NCBI GenBank assembly: GCA_900752015.1
Contig: CAADTZ010000034.1
Coordinates: 1 to 24,001, forward strand
Origin: an uncultured Collinsella sp.
GTDB lineage: Bacteria; Actinomycetota; Coriobacteriia; Coriobacteriales; Coriobacteriaceae
DNA length: 24,001 nucleotides
Direction: 5' to 3'
The notes under the pieces: generated by a model
Seen by the model: the letters and a program-made list of their open reading frames with translations, nothing else
Database searches by the model: none
Told to the model about the DNA's origin: nothing
Program-made: the position numbers and the translations under genes
Shown: positions 15,139-22,090 of the stretch, in pieces
How the letters are laid out: every line of letters begins with the position of its first letter
Numbering within the stretch: the stretch's first letter is position 1

Positions 15139-15143
15139 GGTCG

Positions 15144-16544
15144 CTAATCAACCACGTGGGTCGTGGCGACCTGTTTGAGCCAGGCCGCCGACTTCTTAAG
15201 GCGGCGCTTGTAGCCGTCCATGAGATCGACCTCGACAAAGCCGTAACGATTCTTAAAGGCATTGGCCCAAGACCAGTTATCGATGACGGCCCAGTAGTGA
15301 TAGCCCCGGCACTTGGCGCCCTCGTCGATGGCCTTGGCCACCCACTCCAGGTGCTGACGTACAAAGTCGACGCGGTAGTCATCCTGGATGGTTCCTTCGG
15401 CGTCACGGTTCTTGTATTCGTCCATGATGCCGATGCCGTTCTCGGAAACGAACCACTCAAGATCGGGGTAGTTCTTAGCGCAGTCCATGCCAAAGTCGTA
15501 GAGGCCCTGCGGGTAGATCTCCCAGCCGCGGCTCTCGTTCATAACGGCGTCGGGCCATACGTACTCGTCGGCAAAGTGCGGCAGGCCGTACTGGTCGACC
15601 TTGCTCGCCGGCGCCTGAACACGCGTGGGGTGGTAGTAGTTGCAGCCGAGCCAGTCGACAACACCCTGCTTAAGGATCTCTTGGTCGCCGGCGCGGAACG
15701 GGAGCTTAACGCCGCCCTCGGCCAGGCTGTCGAGCACGTCGGCAGGAAGCTCGCCCTTGGTGATGAGGTCGAGCCACCAGCGGTTGTTGATGCCGCTGGT
15801 CATGCGCACGGCCTCGAGGTCCGCCTCGCTGGGGTTCTCCTTGGTGTAGACCGGGGTAAAGCAGTTGATCATGCCGATCTTGGCATCGGCGCGAATAGCG
15901 CCCTCGTCATAGGCGCGACGATAGTTGGCCACGGCCAGCGCGTGCGCCAGCGAGATGTGATACTGCACGGTGCGGGCGCGGTTGAAGTCGTGGAGCTGCG
16001 GGAACCACACGCCCTCCTGATAGCGCTGCTCGGGCTCGACGATGGGCTCGTTAAAGGTGAACCAGTACTTAATCTCCTGGCCAAACTCGTGGAAGGCGAC
16101 GTCGGCGTAATGTGCGTAAGCCTCGACAACCTCACGGCTCTCCCAGCCGCCACGGTTAAAGAGGTAGGTGGGCATGTCAAAGTGGTACAAGTTGACAAAC
16201 GGCTCCAAGCCGGCTTCGCGAGAGGCGCGGAACAACTCGTGATACCACGCGGCACCTTCCTCGTTGAGGTTGCCGTCGGCATCGAGCAGACGGCTCCACT
16301 GGATGGAAGTGCGATAGGTATCCAGACCCAAGTCCTTCAAAATGCGAAGGTCTTCCTGGTACTTGGCCATAAAGTCATTGCCGGCGTAAGAGCCAACGCG
16401 GTTGTAGAACGAACCCAGATCCTGGATGGACCAGGTGTCCCACAGGTTCTCGAGCTTGCCGCCCTGGTTCCACTGACCCTCAGTCTGCGGGCCGGACATA
16501 GCAGCGCCAAAGAAGAAGTCGTTGGGCAGCTGATACTGTGCCAT
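15144..16544 (-). CDS. GH1 6-phospho-beta-glucosidase
   Basis: This 466-residue glycoside hydrolase family 1 enzyme would cleave PTS-imported phospho-beta-glucosides to glucose-6-phosphate plus glucose or an aglycone. The acid/base is E166 in WFTFNEP and the nucleophile is E368 in VSENGIG. The C-terminal sugar-phosphate region reads DNWSWANAFKNRYG (422-435). The Glu of non-phospho beta-glucosidases (NFEWA) is replaced by Ser, as in phospho-enzymes. However, the Ser and Lys that bind phosphate in LacG-type enzymes are Ala and Asn here, while the Tyr is kept. The start is ATG 16544, because GAGGA is 5 nt upstream; a TTG one codon earlier is less likely. It is first in the operon with IIC-IIB-IIA, divergent from the GntR regulator. 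Confidence 0.94.
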   Translation of the reverse strand: MAQYQLPNDFFFGAAMSGPQTEGQWNQGGKLENLWDTWSIQDLGSFYNRVGSYAGNDFMAKYQEDLRILKDLGLDTYRTSIQWSRLLDADGNLNEEGAAWYHELFRASREAGLEPFVNLYHFDMPTYLFNRGGWESREVVEAYAHYADVAFHEFGQEIKYWFTFNEPIVEPEQRYQEGVWFPQLHDFNRARTVQYHISLAHALAVANYRRAYDEGAIRADAKIGMINCFTPVYTKENPSEADLEAVRMTSGINNRWWLDLITKGELPADVLDSLAEGGVKLPFRAGDQEILKQGVVDWLGCNYYHPTRVQAPASKVDQYGLPHFADEYVWPDAVMNESRGWEIYPQGLYDFGMDCAKNYPDLEWFVSENGIGIMDEYKNRDAEGTIQDDYRVDFVRQHLEWVAKAIDEGAKCRGYHYWAVIDNWSWANAFKNRYGFVEVDLMDGYKRRLKKSAAWLKQVATTHVVD

Positions 16545-16580
16545 CAAAGTCCTCGCTTTCGTGTTCTAGAGCTTCCGGTT

Positions 16581-16666
16581 GGAGACGGGTTTGCTTTGGC
16601 AGGTTATCCGGCGCGGGCGCGCACCGGCCATACCGATATCCAACCCGCCAAAACAAAACCGTCCCC
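16581..16666. repeat. REP-like inverted pair, copies 2 and 3 of a 25-mer family
   Basis: The arms 16581-16605 and 16642-16666 are reverse complements at 21 of 25 positions and share the core TTTGGCRGGTT. The same 25-mer recurs at 12702-12725. The pair encloses a GC-rich centre that can itself fold (CCGG ... CCGG). It lies between the predicted start of the glucosidase mRNA (near 16705) and its ATG (16544), so it would be part of the untranslated leader. Confidence 0.7.
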
Positions 16667-16711
16667 AAACGGTCGATCCTGTTGTGCGGAAGGATTCCGT
16701 TCGTTGCTTAA

Positions 16712-16739
16712 ACTATAGCGCTCTAATTTTAAAAGTAAA
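16712..16739 (-). promoter_or_regulatory. Promoter of the glucosidase-PTS operon
   Basis: On the minus strand TTTACT (16734-16739) and TATAGT (16712-16717) are 16 nt apart, within a conspicuously AT-rich stretch. Transcription would start near 16705, giving a leader of about 160 nt that includes the REP-like pair. Confidence 0.6.
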
Positions 16740-16818
16740 GCGTCTTTTTCTTTTTTCTTTCTCGAACTTCTTAGATAAAAGTAATATGGATGCCCTGTTG
16801 AGGGTTATACTTACTTTT
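16731..16818. promoter_or_regulatory. Three AAAAGTAA boxes: candidate GntR operator sites
   Basis: AAAAGTAA occurs at 16731-16738 and 16777-16784 on the plus strand, and inverted (TTACTTTT) at 16811-16818. The first covers the -35 of the glucosidase promoter, and the third lies between the -35 and -10 of the gntR promoter. This placement suits a regulator controlling both directions. No binding data exist here, and the AT-rich context raises the chance of coincidence. Confidence 0.4.
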
Positions 16819-16826
16819 TGTATTCA
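16798..16826 (+). promoter_or_regulatory. Promoter of the gntR gene
   Basis: TTGAGG (16798-16803) and TATTCA (16821-16826) are 17 nt apart. Transcription would start near 16833, about 16 nt before the ATG at 16849 and just upstream of the ribosome site. Confidence 0.55.
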
Positions 16827-16848
16827 TATATGTCGGAAAGGAGGTTCC

Positions 16849-17568
16849 ATGATTCCCAAATACGAGGCGATAGCTGCAGATATTCGTCGAAGTATCGAGG
16901 ATGGTGCTCTTAAACCGGGCGACAAGCTTCCCACCGTCGTTGAGTTCTGTGAGCTCTATAGCGTTTCCAAAATCACTGTCAAACGAGCTATCGAGCAAAT
17001 CACCGAGGAAGGTCTAATTACCAGCCGTCGTGGATCGGGTACCTACGTTAAGGACACGGCGGGGCTTCCCGGCCAGGCGTTTTTCCAGGGCAAAAACGAC
17101 CGTGCCCAGGGTTTTTCGTATGAGCACCGCGGGGAGAAGGTGACCTCGGTGGTCTATGATTTCTCGATTGTTAATCCACCAGCGGACATCGCAGCCCAGC
17201 TGGGAATTGCCGAGGATGACTTTGCCTATCACATCGTGCGCGTGCGTCAGGCCGATGAGAAGCCCATCGTTATCGAGTACACCTACATGCCGCTCGAGCT
17301 GATTCCGGGCCTTAAAAAGAAGGACCTGTACGGATCGGTCTACCATTTCATCCGCGAGCAATGCGGGCTGAAAATTTCGAGCTTCCACCGTACCATTCGC
17401 GCCGTGGCAGCAACCAAGGAAGAAGCTGAGCGCCTGGACACCAAACCTGGCTCTCCCCTGCTCGAGCTCAAGCAGATTGGCTTTTTGGACAGCGGCGCCG
17501 CCTTTGAGTATTCGGTCTCGCGCAACGTTGGCGACCGCTTTGAGTTGCACAACGTAACATTGGCATAG
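16849..17568 (+). CDS. GntR/HutC-family transcriptional regulator
   Basis: This encodes 239 residues from the ATG at 16849, set by AAAGGAGG (16837-16844); the reading frame is open further upstream but runs through the promoter region. Residues 1-68 are a GntR winged helix-turn-helix, with the typical GDKLPTV and ITVKRAIEQITEEGLITSRRGSGTYV segments. The rest is a UTRA effector domain (about 85-230), which in HutC-type regulators often binds phosphorylated sugars. It is divergent from the glucosidase-PTS operon, whose likely inducer would be a phospho-beta-glucoside. Candidate operator boxes lie in the shared control region. Repressor rather than activator is the family norm, not shown by the sequence. 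Confidence 0.93.
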   Translation: MIPKYEAIAADIRRSIEDGALKPGDKLPTVVEFCELYSVSKITVKRAIEQITEEGLITSRRGSGTYVKDTAGLPGQAFFQGKNDRAQGFSYEHRGEKVTSVVYDFSIVNPPADIAAQLGIAEDDFAYHIVRVRQADEKPIVIEYTYMPLELIPGLKKKDLYGSVYHFIREQCGLKISSFHRTIRAVAATKEEAERLDTKPGSPLLELKQIGFLDSGAAFEYSVSRNVGDRFELHNVTLA

Positions 17569-17642
17569 GTTTTTGTAGTCATACAGGCGCTCGTTTTGAA
17601 CAGTTTTACGCGGCGCCCACGCAGCACAATGGGGGTATGAAC

Positions 17643-18575
17643 ATGTCCGATTTGATTAAACTGACGCCGATCTTCCACGAGAAAATCTGGGGCGGCCGTC
17701 AACTCGAAACCGTATTTGGCTACGACATTCCCGAGGGTCCCATCGGTGAGTGCTGGGCCATCTCGGCCCATCCCAACGGTGACTGCCAGATTGCGGAGGG
17801 CCCGTATGCCGGCCACACGCTTTCATGGCTGTGGGCCGAGCACCGCGAGCTCTTTGGCAATTGCGAGGGCAAGGAGTTCCCGCTGCTCATTAAGATTCTG
17901 GATGCCAAGGACGACCTTTCGATCCAGATTCATCCCAACGACGAGTACGCCGCCGAGCACGAGAACGGCAGCCTGGGCAAAACCGAGTGCTGGTATGTAC
18001 TGGACTGCGAGCCCGGTGCCACGATCATCGTCGGCCAGCGCGCCAAGGACCGCGTCGAGGCCGCACAGATGATCGAGGAAGGCCGTTGGGACGACATGCT
18101 CAACGTGCTGCCGATCCACAAGGGCGACTTTTTCCAGATTGATTCCGGTACCGTGCACGCCATCAAGACCGGCACGCTCATTTTGGAGACGCAGCAGTCG
18201 AGCGACGTGACGTATCGCCTGTACGACTACGACCGCCCCGGCACCGACGGCAAGCTGCGCCCGCTGCACATTGAGCAGAGCCTGGATTGCATCAACTTTA
18301 ACGCGCAGGCACCGACCGACGGTACCGTAACCACGCCCGAGGTAGATGGCGTAACCGAGCTCGAGTCCAACCCCTGCTACACCGTCGACCGCGTGCGCGT
18401 CGACGGCAGCAAGACCCTCGACCAGCGCTGGCCCTTCATGTGTCTGTCGGTCATCGACGGCGAAGGCACCGTCTGCGGCGACCCCGTCCACAAGGGAAGC
18501 CACCTGCTGGCCCCGAGCACCGTCAGCTCCATCGACCTCGAAGGCAAGATGGAACTGATCATCAGCCACCTCTAG
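17643..18575 (+). CDS. manA: Mannose-6-phosphate isomerase, class I
   Basis: This 310-residue zinc-dependent cupin enzyme interconverts mannose-6-phosphate and fructose-6-phosphate. The metal ligands Q95 and H97 (QIHPND), E115 (KTECWYVL) and H172 (GTVHAI) are all present, and the Arg region YRLYDYDR follows. The short length is typical of Gram-positive ManA/Pmi proteins. ATG 17643 is preferred to ATG 17637 because GGGGG (17631-17635) is 7 nt from it and only 1 nt from the first. It follows the gntR gene by 74 nt without a visible terminator, so read-through from gntR is possible. This would link it to the beta-glucoside locus. Confidence 0.94.
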   Translation: MSDLIKLTPIFHEKIWGGRQLETVFGYDIPEGPIGECWAISAHPNGDCQIAEGPYAGHTLSWLWAEHRELFGNCEGKEFPLLIKILDAKDDLSIQIHPNDEYAAEHENGSLGKTECWYVLDCEPGATIIVGQRAKDRVEAAQMIEEGRWDDMLNVLPIHKGDFFQIDSGTVHAIKTGTLILETQQSSDVTYRLYDYDRPGTDGKLRPLHIEQSLDCINFNAQAPTDGTVTTPEVDGVTELESNPCYTVDRVRVDGSKTLDQRWPFMCLSVIDGEGTVCGDPVHKGSHLLAPSTVSSIDLEGKMELIISHL

Positions 18576-18601
18576 GTCGCAACAACAACCAAAACGCAAC
18601 A

Positions 18602-18635
18602 AGGGGCTCCCCCGTCCACCAACGGAGGAGCCCCT
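18602..18635 (+). terminator. Hairpin after manA, weak terminator
   Basis: A 9-bp stem (18602-18610 with 18627-18635) with a nested CCGT/ACGG pair lies 27 nt after the manA stop. No T-tract follows, so termination would be inefficient or Rho-assisted. Confidence 0.5.
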
Positions 18636-18719
18636 ACTCGTATCTACATATCAGCCCACCCGGCTCTCCAGATCAAAAAGCGAACGAGCAGAGCGACGTT
18701 CGCAAGCAACGTTATCTAA

Positions 18720-18849
18720 GGACCTGGGCGGGCGTATGGGGCAACATCGATCGCGAGTTCCGCACGCAAAGGAGGCCACTTAATGTGGCCTCCGTCTTGC
18801 GCAGGACTGTCCGAGCAGGCGATGTTGCCCCATACGCCCGCCCAGGTCC
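18720..18849. repeat. 130-bp palindromic element: perfect 30-bp inverted repeat with nested hairpin
   Basis: Arms 18720-18749 and 18820-18849 are perfect reverse complements over 30 nt. The 70-nt centre holds a second perfect 9-bp stem (18771-18779 with 18785-18793, loop TTAAT). On the minus strand that stem is followed by TTT, and flanking CGCAA/TTGCG can extend it. The element lies 7 nt beyond the pcrA stop, between convergent manA and pcrA. As RNA it would fold into a long rod in either orientation. It contains no ORF with a ribosome site. Possible roles are a terminator/processing structure for pcrA mRNA, a non-autonomous mobile element or a small RNA. Confidence 0.8.
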
Positions 18850-18856
18850 GCCGGGA

Positions 18857-21757
18857 TTACGACAGTTTAACGATCGGTGCAAAGCCCTTCATCAGCTTTT
18901 TGGTCTGGCCGGTCTTTTCGAATTGAACCTCGATCATGTCTCCGACAACCGAGATGACAGTACCCGTGCCAAAGGTCTTGTGACTCACAGTATCGCCCGC
19001 GGCAAAGTCCTGCGATGCGCTGGCGCGATCGACCTTGCGCTCCACCGTCGGGGACACCTTGGACGACGGCTTTTTGGCTCGCGGCGCGCCCGAGCCAAAG
19101 GTCGAGGCAACACGGCCAGCGTCGGGCGAGACCCCACGATGGCGCTCGGTCCCATAGCTGCTGCCGCCAAAGAAGTCATCAAAGCTCGATCCGCCGCGCG
19201 AACCGGAACCGCCGGTCGAGCGCGTATGTGAGCCAAACACCTTGCCGCCATACATGTCCGAGCCCATACCCGAGCCAAACGTGCCGTGACGGTCGCCGCG
19301 CTTCTCCCAGCCCGTGCCCTCAAAACCGGCAGAACCGATGCCGCTAAACTCGATGTCCTCAAACGGAATCTCGTTGAGGAAGCGCGAGCGCGGGTTGGCA
19401 GAAGTCGAGCCGTAGGTGCGACGCGTGGCCGCATAGGTCAAGAACAGGCGCTTACGGGCGCGCGTGATGGCAACGTAGGCCAGGCGACGCTCCTCCTCGA
19501 GCTTGCCCGGGTCATCGCTGCCGCCAAAGTCGTGCACGTGCGGGAAGATGCCCTCCTCCATGCCGGCCACGAACACTGCCGGGAACTCCAGGCCCTTGGC
19601 GGAGTGGATGGTCATCATGGTGATGGCATGCGTCTCGCCGGCCAGGGAATCCAAGTCAGAGCGCAGGGCCAGCCACTCCATGAGTGCCGGCAGCGCTTTA
19701 CAGGTGAGCGGGCCGTAGGTGCGCTCGATCTCGTCGGCATGTACGACACCCGCCGGCATCTCCGTCGGCGCGGCATACGCGTTGCCCGCGATGGCGGCGG
19801 CCAGGGCATCCTGCGGCGAGAGCGCCGGGGCGGCTAGGCTATCGAGCGGATTGGAACCTGCAGCATCGCGCGCGCCGACGAGTGCCTCAAACGAGGATGC
19901 CGGGGCGGACGGTCCCGGTTTGGGCGCGGGCGCGCTCACCACGACGGGCTCGGGCTCGGCGCCGGCAGGCACGTCGGCAACACCGGCTGCGCGCAGCTCT
20001 TCTAAGCTCTCGAGCGTGCCCTCGATATCCTCGTGCGTTTCCTCAAATTCGGCAGCGACGCCCAGAAATTCCTGGATATTCTCGGCACGGCTCTCGGACT
20101 CCATGGTGCCCTCGGCGCGAAACGCCTGCAGCAGGCCCGTCTTATCGACAATCATCTCGACAACGTCCTTGAGCTCGCCGTCCATGCGGCGACCCTCGCG
20201 CACCAGCGACACAAAGCTCGACAGGCCATTGCGCACCTTGGCGCTAAACATGCCCGTCTCGGCGCACGCGATCTCGCAGGCCTGGAAGAACGAACAGCGG
20301 TTGTCGCGCGCCAGCTGCTCGATCTTTTGGATCGAGGTTGAGCCGATGCCGCGGCGCGGTGTGTTAATGATGCGCTTGACGCTCATCTCGTCGGCCGGGT
20401 TCACGATCATCTTGAGGTAAGCCATGACGTCGCGGATCTCGGCACGGTCGAAGAATCGCGTGCCTCCCACGATCTTGTAGGGCACGCCCGCGCGCAGGAA
20501 CATATCTTCGAGGATACGCGACTGGGCGTTGGTGCGATAGAACACGGCGATATCGTCATAGCTCGTGCCTTTGGCATGCAGTTTCTCGATCTCGCCGGCA
20601 ATCCAGCGGCCCTCGTCGCGCTCGTCGCTCGCTTGGAAGGCCTGGATCTTCTCGCCATCGCCCTCGGCCGTAAACAGGCGCTTGTCCTTGCGCTGCGAGT
20701 TGTGGCGCACCACGGCATTGGCGGCGCTCAGGATGTGACCCGTGGAACGATAGTTCTGCTCCAGCTTGACGGTCTTGCAGTTTTTAAAGTCCTTCTCAAA
20801 GTCCAGGATGTTGGTGATGTCGGCGCCGCGCCAGCTGTAAATGGACTGGTCATCGTCGCCTACGACCATGAGGTTTTGGTACTTGGCGGCCAGCAGGTTA
20901 GCGATCTCGTACTGGACGTGGTTGGTGTCCTGGTACTCGTCGACGCTAATGTAGCGGAAGCGCTCCTGGTACTTTTCGAGCACCTCGGGGCGGGTGCGCA
21001 GCAGCTCAAGCGTGCGCACGAGCAGGTCGTCGAAGTCCATCGCATTGGCGGCGCGCAGGCGGCGCTCCAGCTCCAAGTAGACCTGCGCGGCCTTTTTATC
21101 GTTGGGGCTATCGGCGCTCTTGAGCATGTCCTCGGGGCCGATCATGGCGTTTTTGGCCGAGCTGATCTTGCTGCGGATCATGTTGATGGGGAACTGCTTT
21201 TGCTCGATGCCGAGCGCCTGCATAATGTCACGCACCATGCGCTTTGAGTCATCGTCATCGTAGATGGTGAACTGGCCGGTGTAGCCCAGCAGGTCGGCGT
21301 CCTCGCGCAGCATGCGCACGCACATGGCATGGAAGGTGCACACCCACATGCCACGGGTGCCGCTGGGAATGAGTGCCGCCAGACGCTCGCGCATCTCGGC
21401 CGCGGCCTTGTTGGTAAACGTGATGGCAAGAACCTGCCAAGGCTTAACACCCAGGTCGCCGAGCATGTGTGCGATGCGGAAGGTCAAGACGCGGGTCTTG
21501 CCCGAGCCGGCGCCGGCGAGCACCAGCAACGGGCCCTCGGTGGACAGGACCGCCTCGCGCTGGGCGGGATTAAGGCTGTCGATGTCGACGAGCGGCTTGG
21601 CGGGTTTGGGTGCCGGCGCGGGAGCGTCGTAGATGTCGAGCGGGACGAGCTCGGGCTCCGGCGCAGCGGGGGCGGTGTATGCATCGAGCGGCACGGGTTC
21701 CGGCGTGGGCGGCACGGGTACCGCGGCGTTCTTTTCCCAGGGCAAGGGCTGGGTCAT
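18857..21757 (-). CDS. pcrA: UvrD/PcrA-type superfamily 1 DNA helicase
   Basis: This 966-residue 3'-5' helicase would act in nucleotide-excision repair, replication restart and clearing of stalled RNA polymerase. Walker A is GAGSGKT (82-88). DEYQDTNH (motif II), VGDDDQSIYSWRGA (motif III) and TIHSAKGLEFP (about 713-724) follow in order. The C-terminal ~55 residues (GDTVSHKTFGTGTV onward) are the Tudor-like domain that binds RNA polymerase in PcrA. Oddities are a Pro/Ala-rich N-terminal extension with a repeated PLDxY motif (about 20-45), an Ala/Pro-rich insertion at about 592-670 inside the helicase core, and a Gly/Ser-rich linker (about 815-900) before the Tudor domain. ATG 21757 is set by GAGGAG (revcomp of 21764-21769) 6 nt upstream, so the upstream in-frame Met is rejected. 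Confidence 0.95.
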   Translation of the reverse strand: MTQPLPWEKNAAVPVPPTPEPVPLDAYTAPAAPEPELVPLDIYDAPAPAPKPAKPLVDIDSLNPAQREAVLSTEGPLLVLAGAGSGKTRVLTFRIAHMLGDLGVKPWQVLAITFTNKAAAEMRERLAALIPSGTRGMWVCTFHAMCVRMLREDADLLGYTGQFTIYDDDDSKRMVRDIMQALGIEQKQFPINMIRSKISSAKNAMIGPEDMLKSADSPNDKKAAQVYLELERRLRAANAMDFDDLLVRTLELLRTRPEVLEKYQERFRYISVDEYQDTNHVQYEIANLLAAKYQNLMVVGDDDQSIYSWRGADITNILDFEKDFKNCKTVKLEQNYRSTGHILSAANAVVRHNSQRKDKRLFTAEGDGEKIQAFQASDERDEGRWIAGEIEKLHAKGTSYDDIAVFYRTNAQSRILEDMFLRAGVPYKIVGGTRFFDRAEIRDVMAYLKMIVNPADEMSVKRIINTPRRGIGSTSIQKIEQLARDNRCSFFQACEIACAETGMFSAKVRNGLSSFVSLVREGRRMDGELKDVVEMIVDKTGLLQAFRAEGTMESESRAENIQEFLGVAAEFEETHEDIEGTLESLEELRAAGVADVPAGAEPEPVVVSAPAPKPGPSAPASSFEALVGARDAAGSNPLDSLAAPALSPQDALAAAIAGNAYAAPTEMPAGVVHADEIERTYGPLTCKALPALMEWLALRSDLDSLAGETHAITMMTIHSAKGLEFPAVFVAGMEEGIFPHVHDFGGSDDPGKLEEERRLAYVAITRARKRLFLTYAATRRTYGSTSANPRSRFLNEIPFEDIEFSGIGSAGFEGTGWEKRGDRHGTFGSGMGSDMYGGKVFGSHTRSTGGSGSRGGSSFDDFFGGSSYGTERHRGVSPDAGRVASTFGSGAPRAKKPSSKVSPTVERKVDRASASQDFAAGDTVSHKTFGTGTVISVVGDMIEVQFEKTGQTKKLMKGFAPIVKLS

Positions 21758-21818
21758 GGGCGACTCCTCATCTGACGGACGGCGCGCCTGCGGGCGGCGC
21801 CATAGTTTGAGCCGTACC

Positions 21819-21824
21819 AGTATA
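21819..21824 (-). promoter_or_regulatory. Likely -10 box of pcrA
   Basis: TATACT on the minus strand lies about 60 nt before the pcrA ATG. A poor -35, TTGCGC (revcomp of 21844-21849), is 19 nt upstream. This is part of the 333-bp gene-free gap 21758-22090, which otherwise contains only the hairpins at 21897-21929 and 22005-22046. Confidence 0.45.
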
Positions 21825-21896
21825 CCGAGCCGCGCGGACACCGGCGCAAATCACACCACGACTCCGTGCGCCACCGTCAGGCCCGCCCCAGCGGAT

Positions 21897-21929
21897 TTGG
21901 TGCAATGGGGTCAGGTTAGTCTGCACCAA
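21897..21929. repeat. Short inverted repeat around GGGGTCAGGTT
   Basis: TTGGTGCA (21897-21904) and TGCACCAA (21922-21929) form a perfect 8-bp stem with a 17-nt loop containing GGGGTCAGGTT. The stem/loop layout and G-rich loop resemble REP-type units, but only one copy is in the window. Confidence 0.5.
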
Positions 21930-22004
21930 TCTATTGACAATCACGAAACCGCCGATGTCATGGCAGCAGCAGCGAGCGACGGTCAGGGCGAACAAATTGG
22001 CATG

Positions 22005-22046
22005 AAAAGGGGGCGGCATAGACCTTTTGGTCATGCCACCCCCTTT
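22005..22046 (-). terminator. Intrinsic terminator of uppP
   Basis: An 18-bp stem with one bulge and one mismatch pairs 22006-22024 with 22029-22046 around a TTTT loop. On the minus strand it ends in CCCCCTTTT. It lies 45 nt beyond the uppP stop. Confidence 0.85.
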
Positions 22047-22090
22047 GAATGACAAGTTGTCGCCCCGGCCGCCGCGCAGCGTCGACTAAG

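Noticed and set aside
15099..16718. 539-codon plus-strand open frame opposite the GH1 gene
   Set aside because: It is antisense to an enzyme with both catalytic glutamates in place; the open frame follows from codon bias.
16579..16848. N-terminal extension of the GntR open frame
   Set aside because: The extension is REP and promoter DNA; the strong ribosome site and winged-helix start place the true ATG at 16849.
21768..22055. 95-codon minus-strand open frame between uppP and pcrA
   Set aside because: It starts inside the uppP terminator stem, runs through a hairpin and the pcrA -10 box, and has no convincing ribosome site.
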